From contig JAYRKL010000003.1 in the NCBI GenBank assembly GCA_041905795.1, positions 1 through 64,000 on the forward strand: DNA of 64,000 nt, read 5' to 3'. How positions within the stretch are numbered: the first letter of the stretch is position 1; every line of letters begins with the position of its first letter. Source of the stretch: SHVO01 sp041905795 (lineage in GTDB: Bacteria; Pseudomonadota; Alphaproteobacteria; Rhodospirillales; Rhodospirillaceae). Position numbers and translations under genes: made by a program. Under the pieces are notes generated by a model. The model was not told the origin of the DNA and did not search any database. It worked only from the letters and a program-made list of their open reading frames with translations. This document shows, piece after piece, positions 58,948 through 64,000 of this stretch.

Positions 58948-60063
58948 CTAAGACTTGGCTTTGACGTAGCGGTGCGGGACGAACGGAAGCGTGACCACTT
59001 CCGCCGGCAGCGCCGCGCCGCGCACGATCAGAGTGATGGCGGTGCCGGGCTTGGCGTGCGCGGCATCCACGTAGCCCATGGCCACCGGCGCATTGAACGA
59101 CGGGCCGAAGCCGCCCGAGGTGATCTCGCCCAGCTTCTTGCCGGCGGCGTCCTGGATCTCGGTGTGCGCGCGGGCCGGGGCGCGGCCCAGGGGCTTGATG
59201 CCGACGCGTTTGCGGACTGCACCTTCTTTAAGTTCTTTCTGGATGCGCGCGGCACCGGGGAATCCGCCGTCCTCGCGCCGGCGCTTGCCGATCACCCAGG
59301 ACAGGCCCGCTTCCACCGGCGAGGTGGCGGTGTCGATGTCGGCGCCGTAAAGACACAAACCCGCTTCGAGGCGCAGGGAATCGCGGGCGCCGAGACCGAT
59401 AGGCTGCACACCCGGGGCGGCCAGCAGAACCTTCGCCACCTTCTCCGCCTGCGCATTGGGCACGGAAATCTCGTAGCCGTCCTCGCCGGTGTAGCCGGAA
59501 CGGAACAACCGCACCGGCACGCCTTCGAAAGTATCCAGGCGGCTGGTCATGAACCCCATCGCCGCGGCGGCGGGGATGAACGCCGCCAGCACCGCCGCCG
59601 CTTCCGGGCCTTGCAGCGCCAGCAACGCCGTGTCGTCATGGCGTGTGAGCACCGCCCTGCCCGCGAGCCTGGCGGCGATATGGGCGAAGTCGCCGTCCTT
59701 GCAAGCCGCGTTGACCACCAGGACCAAGGTGTCGGGCGCATCGGCCTTGGTGACCATGAGGTCGTCGATGATGCCGCCCTGGTCGTTGAGCAGCAGGGTG
59801 TAACGGATTTGGCCGGGGTGCAGGCCTTTGAGATCGCCGGGGACCAGCGCCTCCAGGGCGCCCGCCGCATCCGGCCCGGTGAGCGTGGCCTGGCCCATGT
59901 GCGAGACATCGAACAGGCCGGCCTGGGCGCGTGTGTGCAGATGTTCCTTGAGCACGCCGAGCGGATAATTGACCGGCATGTCGTAGCCCGCGAACGGCAC
60001 CATCTTCGCGCCCAGCGAAAAATGGAGCGCGTGCAGCGGTGTTGTCTTGAGGGTTTCCGTCAA
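58948..60063 (-). CDS. gcvT: Aminomethyltransferase (glycine cleavage T protein)
   Basis: 371 residues from TTG 60063, preceded by GGAG six bases away; the chain from there (LTETLKTTPLHALHFSLGAK) fits the family start. An in-frame ATG at 60117 adds 18 unrelated residues. MVPFAGYDMPVNYPLGVLKEH, DVSHMGQ and RSGYTGEDGYEI are typical. It releases ammonia and passes the methylene group to tetrahydrofolate. It is the first gene behind the glycine riboswitch. Confidence 0.94.
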   Translation of the reverse strand: MTETLKTTPLHALHFSLGAKMVPFAGYDMPVNYPLGVLKEHLHTRAQAGLFDVSHMGQATLTGPDAAGALEALVPGDLKGLHPGQIRYTLLLNDQGGIIDDLMVTKADAPDTLVLVVNAACKDGDFAHIAARLAGRAVLTRHDDTALLALQGPEAAAVLAAFIPAAAAMGFMTSRLDTFEGVPVRLFRSGYTGEDGYEISVPNAQAEKVAKVLLAAPGVQPIGLGARDSLRLEAGLCLYGADIDTATSPVEAGLSWVIGKRRREDGGFPGAARIQKELKEGAVRKRVGIKPLGRAPARAHTEIQDAAGKKLGEITSGGFGPSFNAPVAMGYVDAAHAKPGTAITLIVRGAALPAEVVTLPFVPHRYVKAKS

Positions 60064-60131
60064 CGGAGACTCCGGCCAGAGGGAATGGACGCAAACGACC
60101 CATGACCTCGCGGCCATGGCGTCTCATGCGC

Positions 60132-60338
60132 CCTCCTCTGTCGGAAAACCTGAAAGATTCACCGGTTTGCGGCGTGACGGCGCCGGGCCGGCTTACATCT
60201 TCGGTGAGGCGGAATTTCTATTCCGGCCTGCTTTCCAGAGAACCAATCCCCCGCGGTCCGTTTGCCTGAGAGTTTCCGAGGGCGGTTGCTCCTTCGGCGC
60301 CGGACTCCCAAGGCTAGGCGGGTCCGGTCTCTTCCACG
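60132..60338 (-). ncRNA. Tandem glycine riboswitch (gcvT leader)
   Basis: Two aptamers in series on the minus strand. The first has GAAGAGACCGG, GCCGAAGGAGCAACCGCCC and AACTCTCAGGCAAACGGAC; the second GGTTCTCTGGAAAG, CACCGAAGATGTAAGCCG and AATCTTTCAGGTTTTCCGAC. These match the glycine riboswitch cores. It ends at an AGGAGGG that could be its expression platform. It should turn on gcvT-H-PA-PB when glycine is high. Confidence 0.93.
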
Positions 60339-60460
60339 GGGGTATCAAGGTCGCGCAAAGTTTGGCCCACGCTGATGCATGGGGTCAACGGCGGCCGGAT
60401 CAATCCCGCCCGCCAAGCTTCAGATTCTTGTGGATAACTTCCGGCGCCCGCCGGCGCTCT

Positions 60461-60985
60461 TTAGCGCGTCGGATGGGCGCGATTGTACGCGAGCTGCGCG
60501 GGCGTGAGCTGCAGGCCGATATAGACATCGAAGCTCGCGGCGGCCTGATCCTTGGCGAGCGGGATCACGGTGGTGATGTTGGTTTCACGCACCCGCTGCA
60601 GGCCTTTTCCGGACGGCATGGCGAACTCCAGCACGCGTTTGCCTTCGGGGCGCGGGAAGAACTGCGGGATGGCGACAAAATACGGCACCTTGCCGCCGGC
60701 CGCGGCCGGGCCGGGCTCGAACGCGAAGTCGATATCCATGCTCAGTTCGACCCGGTCGTCCTTGAACACGCACTGGCCTTTGTAGCCCACCAGTTCCGCC
60801 CGGTATTCCATATTGGCCATGTCCTCGGCGGCGCCGTCCTTGAACTTGGTCAGGGCGGCGGTGGCGTTGTCGATGCGCACGGGTGGACACGGCGGCACGA
60901 TCTTGTCGGCGCCGCAACTCGCGAGAGCGAGGAGGGCCAGGAGCGCGGGCGCGCGGAAGATCGGGCGGGAAAACAGTGCTTTCAT
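60461..60985 (-). CDS. Putative lipoprotein, unknown function
   Basis: 174 residues. A signal peptide ends in the lipobox LASC (Cys24). The mature part shows beta-strand alternation (MEYRAELVGYKGQCVFKDDRVELSMDIDFAFEPGPA). No family is recognised with certainty; the rest ends NRAHPTR. It lies alone between the riboswitch and thrB. Confidence 0.75.
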   Translation of the reverse strand: MKALFSRPIFRAPALLALLALASCGADKIVPPCPPVRIDNATAALTKFKDGAAEDMANMEYRAELVGYKGQCVFKDDRVELSMDIDFAFEPGPAAAGGKVPYFVAIPQFFPRPEGKRVLEFAMPSGKGLQRVRETNITTVIPLAKDQAAASFDVYIGLQLTPAQLAYNRAHPTR

Positions 60986-61166
60986 GGGCGGGGTTTATAG
61001 CTTGGTTGGGAGGGGGTTGTCACCCGGCCCGGAAGCGGGGCACCTTTCGCCATGATCCTGAATTTGCTATCAAAAAACCGTGAATAAGAGGGAGGCAGTG
61101 TACCCGCCGGGGGATCCCCCTGGCAAACCCGCCTCCCCCTTGCCCTTGGGACCCTGAATACCGGCC

Positions 61167-62141
61167 ATGGCGGTCTACACCGAAGTTTCCGACGACGACC
61201 TGCAGGCCTTCGCCGCAGCCTATGATTTTGGCCGGGTGCTGGGCTGCAAGGGCATCGCCGAGGGCGTGGAGAACTCAAACTACCTCCTGGAGACCGCCAA
61301 GGGCCCCTTGATCCTCACGCTTTATGAGAAGCGCGTGGACCCCAAGGACCTGCCGTTTTTCATCGGCCTCATGGAGCACTTGGCGAAGGCTGGCGTGCAG
61401 TGCCCGGTGCCGCTCAAAGGTAAGGACGGCGCAGCCTTGCGAATCCTGTGCGGCCGGCCCGCCGCCGTGGTCACCTTCCTGCAAGGCATGTGGCCGCGCA
61501 AGATCGCGGCCGGGCATTGCCAGGAATTGGGGCGGGCGCTGGCGGTGCTGCACCAGGCGGGCAAGAGCTTCCCGATGTCGCGGGCCAACAACCTGTCTCT
61601 CGACGGCTGGCGGGCGCTGTTCGCACGCACCGGCCAGTCGGGCGAAGACCTGGAAAAAGGCCTGGTGGCAAAACTGCAGGCGGAACTGGATGCGCTCGGC
61701 CGGCAATGGCCCACGGCGCCCGCCGAGGATCTGCCGGCGGGCGTGATCCACGCCGACCTGTTCCCAGACAACGTGTTCTTCCTCGACGGCAAGTGTTCGG
61801 GTCTCATCGACTTCTATTTCGCCTGCACCGATTTCCTGGCCTATGACCTGGCCATCTGCCTGAACGCCTGGTGCTTCGAGCCCGACGGCTCCTTCAACAT
61901 CACCAAGGCCAACCGGCTGTTCACCAGCTACGAAAGCGTGCGGCCTTTATCTTTGCGCGAGAAGCAGCTCATGCCGCTGTTCGCGCGCGGCTCGGCCATG
62001 CGCTTCCTGCTGACTCGCCTCTACGACTGGGTCAACACGCCGGCCGGCGCCCTGGTGAAACCCAAGGACCCGCGCGAATACCTGCACAAGCTGATGTTCC
62101 ACGCCAAAGTCTCGGGCATGGCTGAATATGGTTTGGCCTAG
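61167..62141 (+). CDS. thrB: Homoserine kinase ThrB (APH-fold type)
   Basis: 324 residues. MAVYTEVSDDDLQAFAAAYD, GIAEGVENSNYLLET, and the catalytic loop GVIHADLFPDNVFFLDGK with LIDFYFACTDFLAYDLAI match the alphaproteobacterial kinase-fold ThrB, not the GHMP type. It phosphorylates homoserine for threonine synthesis. The TAG stop is also the first three bases of a repeat. Confidence 0.95.
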   Translation: MAVYTEVSDDDLQAFAAAYDFGRVLGCKGIAEGVENSNYLLETAKGPLILTLYEKRVDPKDLPFFIGLMEHLAKAGVQCPVPLKGKDGAALRILCGRPAAVVTFLQGMWPRKIAAGHCQELGRALAVLHQAGKSFPMSRANNLSLDGWRALFARTGQSGEDLEKGLVAKLQAELDALGRQWPTAPAEDLPAGVIHADLFPDNVFFLDGKCSGLIDFYFACTDFLAYDLAICLNAWCFEPDGSFNITKANRLFTSYESVRPLSLREKQLMPLFARGSAMRFLLTRLYDWVNTPAGALVKPKDPREYLHKLMFHAKVSGMAEYGLA

Positions 62142-62243
62142 AGCATTTTCCGATGAAGTGGATGCCGGTTCATCGCAGAAAATGCGACCAACCAAAAGAG
62201 ATTAGAGCATGATTGCGATTCAATATGACCCGATCATGCTCTA
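62139..62243. repeat. Paired palindromes between thrB and rnhA
   Basis: Hairpin 1 (62143-62185) pairs GCATTTTC with GAAAATGC; hairpin 2 (62203-62243) pairs TAGAGCATGAT with ATCATGCTCTA. Both begin with TAGAGCAT. Very similar tandem elements are common in alphaproteobacterial genomes. The repeat begins on the thrB stop codon. Confidence 0.85.
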
Positions 62244-62258
62244 GTGGGGCCTGAGCTG

Positions 62259-62699
62259 ATGGATAAGGTCGATATTTTCACCGACGGCGCCTGCCTCGGG
62301 AATCCCGGCCCGGGCGGCTGGGCGGCGCTGCTGCGCTGCAAGGGCAGCGAGAAGGAACTGGCCGGCGGCGAGAAGCTCACCACCAACAACCGCATGGAAC
62401 TGCTGGCGGTGATCGAAGGCCTGAAATCCCTGAAGCGCGGCTGTGCCGTGGAAGTGTTCACCGACAGCCAGTACGTCCAGAAGGGCATCAGCGAATGGAT
62501 CCATGGCTGGAAGAAACGCGGCTGGAAGACCGCCGATAAACAGCCGGTGAAGAACGCCGACCTGTGGCAGGCGCTGGACGCCGCCCGCACCGGCCACGAT
62601 GTCGTCTGGACCTGGGTGCGTGGGCACGCCGGCCACACCGAGAACGAACGCGTCGATCAACTGGCGCGGGCAGAAGCGGAAAAATTCCGCGAAAGCTGA
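62259..62699 (+). CDS. rnhA: Ribonuclease HI
   Basis: 146 residues from ATG 62259. The four acidic active-site residues lie in FTDGACLGNPGPGGW, NRMELLAVI, FTDSQYVQKGI and NERVDQLAR. It cuts RNA in RNA-DNA hybrids. thrB followed by rnhA is a common alphaproteobacterial order. Confidence 0.97.
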   Translation: MDKVDIFTDGACLGNPGPGGWAALLRCKGSEKELAGGEKLTTNNRMELLAVIEGLKSLKRGCAVEVFTDSQYVQKGISEWIHGWKKRGWKTADKQPVKNADLWQALDAARTGHDVVWTWVRGHAGHTENERVDQLARAEAEKFRES

Positions 62700-62850
62700 G
62701 CGTGCGAAAGCCGATCACAACGCCGCCACAATCCCGAAACACAATAATTCCTGAAGCGCGAAACCCGCAAATCGGGCACTATTCGGGCATCGCTTGTCTT
62801 CGCAATCAGGGGGTCCCATCTGTAAGATGAAGGACGGAGACAAAGACCTC

Positions 62851-63483
62851 ATGGACCCGCAATTCATCAAAGCTGCCACGGGATTAAAAGAGGGCGGTTA
62901 TGGGCCCGGTCCGTTGACCGGCACCCCCGGATCGTTGGCCGGCCAGTTCCTCATCGCCATGCCCAATATGGCCGACCCGCGCTTTGCGCGTTCGGTCATC
63001 TACCTCTGCGCCCACACCCCCGAGAACGCCATGGGCCTGGTGATCAACAAACCGCTTCAGGACCTGAAGTTCGCCGACGTGCTCGAGAATCTCAACATCA
63101 TTCCCACCGCCTCCACCTGCCAGGCGATCCATGTGCATCGCGGCGGCCCGGTGGAAACCCAGCGCGGCTTTGTGCTGCACTCCTGCGACTACAATCGCGA
63201 AGGCACCCTGGTCCTCAATGACCAGGTCGCCCTGTCCGCCACCACCGAGATCCTGAAGTCCATCGCCTGCGGCGCCGGCCCGCGCGCCAACCTGATGGCG
63301 CTGGGCTATTCCGGCTGGGGCCCCGGCCAGCTCGATATGGAAATCAAGCGCAATGCCTGGCTGAACGTGCCGGCCGATCCGGAGCTGCTGTTCTCGGGCG
63401 ACTTCAACACCAAGTGGGACCGCGCGCTGGCCAAACTCGGCGTCAACGCCGCGCTGCTGTCGCCGGTCGCGGGACACTGCTAG
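62851..63483 (+). CDS. YqgE/AlgH-family protein
   Basis: 210 residues from ATG 62851 (CGGAG 11 bases upstream); ATG 62827 is also in frame. GQFLIAMPNMADPRFARSVIYLC and NAMGLVINKPL are DUF179 signatures, and GYSGWGPGQLDMEI follows. Its cellular role is not established. Confidence 0.93.
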   Translation: MDPQFIKAATGLKEGGYGPGPLTGTPGSLAGQFLIAMPNMADPRFARSVIYLCAHTPENAMGLVINKPLQDLKFADVLENLNIIPTASTCQAIHVHRGGPVETQRGFVLHSCDYNREGTLVLNDQVALSATTEILKSIACGAGPRANLMALGYSGWGPGQLDMEIKRNAWLNVPADPELLFSGDFNTKWDRALAKLGVNAALLSPVAGHC

Positions 63484-63511
63484 CCCCCTACACAGTCCTA
63501 AAATAAGCCCC

Positions 63512-63617
63512 TGTCATTCTTGGCCGAAGGCCGAGAATCCAGGGGTTTTTCGTTTGTGGTTTTTAAAACCAAAGAAACAGACACCTCTGGAGTCTCGGCC
63601 TTTGGCCAAGAATGACA
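63512..63617. repeat. Palindromic intergenic repeat, family A, copy 4
   Basis: 106 bp, TGTCATTCTTGGCC ... GGCCAAGAATGACA; centre TTTTTAAAACCAAA. It lies between the convergent yqgE and M16 genes. Confidence 0.9.
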
Positions 63618-63630
63618 AAAAAGGTGTCTG

Positions 63631-64000
63631 CTACTGGAGCCGCGCCTTGATGGCGCTGAAGTCTTCCAGGGTCTTGAGGTTGCCCAGCGCCGCGAATGTG
63701 GGCGGCGTGCGGAATACGCGGCCCGCCGCGCGCGCGATGCCGGCGGCGTCCACCGCCTCCACCTTGGCGATGATCTCGGCGGCGTCCAGGGTGCGGCCGT
63801 AAATCATGAGTTGGCGGGCGCGTTGGGAACAGCGTGACGATGGGCTTTCCAGCGACATGAGCAACCCGGCCTTGGTCTGGGCGCGGGCGCGTTTGACCTC
63901 GTCGGCGGTGACGCCTTCGGTGATTTTTCTGATTTCCGCGCACAGCACCGGGATCAGTTGCGGCACGTCGTCGGCGCCGGTGCCCATGTAGATTTGCACC
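63631..64000 (-). CDS. M16-family zinc peptidase, C-terminal part (start outside window)
   Basis: About 123 residues, open to the window edge. TADEVKRARAQTKAGLLMSLESPSSR and IYGRTLDAAEIIAKVEAVDA are typical of the second half of M16B processing-peptidase-like proteins, which lacks the HxxEH motif; the catalytic half would be upstream outside the window. It degrades or processes small peptides. Confidence 0.87.
   Translation of the reverse strand, partial: VQIYMGTGADDVPQLIPVLCAEIRKITEGVTADEVKRARAQTKAGLLMSLESPSSRCSQRARQLMIYGRTLDAAEIIAKVEAVDAAGIARAAGRVFRTPPTFAALGNLKTLEDFSAIKARLQ

Overview
The window looks like chromosomal DNA from a GC-rich Alphaproteobacterium. The evidence is the atpI-B-E-b'-b order with a split b/b' pair, a mutY/dciA/dsbA/smc neighbourhood, MaeB-type malic enzyme, a two-subunit glycine decarboxylase, and paired palindromes of a kind common in alphaproteobacterial intergenic DNA. 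An MtrB/PioB outer-membrane barrel hints at extracellular electron transfer, and a Micropepsales/Rhizomicrobium-like lineage is only a guess. I found no rRNA, tRNA, CRISPR array, prophage or classical IS element.

Layout. 0-4.8 kb: an MtrB/PioB barrel (cut by the window edge), a DUF1800 protein and a Tat-type DUF1501 protein, all on +. 4.8-20.9 kb, all on -: the accessory region of most interest. It holds two proteins made entirely of an eight-residue Thr/Gln repeat (100 and 191 units), a SAM methyltransferase, an OGT/SPINDLY-type GT41 glycosyltransferase, a type I secretion ABC transporter with its HlyD adaptor, and a TPR-glycosyltransferase. 21-28 kb: an HU protein, an FAD-linked oxidase, a TPR/GT-A-like protein, and acyl-CoA enzymes (racemase, dehydrogenase, crotonase). 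28.3-33.2 kb: biotin genes bioC, bioA, bioB, bioF and bioD. 33.2-41.5 kb: DUF3775, nrdB/nrdA, small unknown genes, a GGCT-like protein, an AcuI-like reductase, an OppA-like binding protein and a GIY-YIG protein. 41.7-55 kb: maeB, mutY, dciA, a MipA-like barrel, two DsbA paralogues, smc and the F0 ATP synthase operon. 55-60.3 kb: a second GIY-YIG gene inside palindromic repeats, then a gcvT-H-PA-PB operon behind a tandem glycine riboswitch. 60.4-64 kb: a lipoprotein, thrB, rnhA, a YqgE/AlgH protein and the C-terminal part of an M16 peptidase.

How the parts may work together. The main proposal is that 4.8-20.9 kb encodes a secreted, possibly O-glycosylated surface-fibre system. Both octad proteins lack an N-terminal signal and any other domain, share near-identical first and last units, and are very rich in Thr/Ser. 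They sit beside a GT41 enzyme (which glycosylates Ser/Thr in other systems) and a T1SS pair whose C39-like domain appears degenerate. The octad arrays also show a second order: every 3 or 4 octads (mean 3.43) the otherwise constant Gln is replaced, in both proteins, and the larger duplications (7, 10, 17 and 24 octads) keep that phase. This suggests a solenoid with a defined superhelical pitch. No TolC-like channel is visible in the window.

A second theme is a family of about eight palindromic intergenic repeats. Two nearly identical GIY-YIG genes lie against or between these repeats, an arrangement reminiscent of REP elements and their associated proteins.
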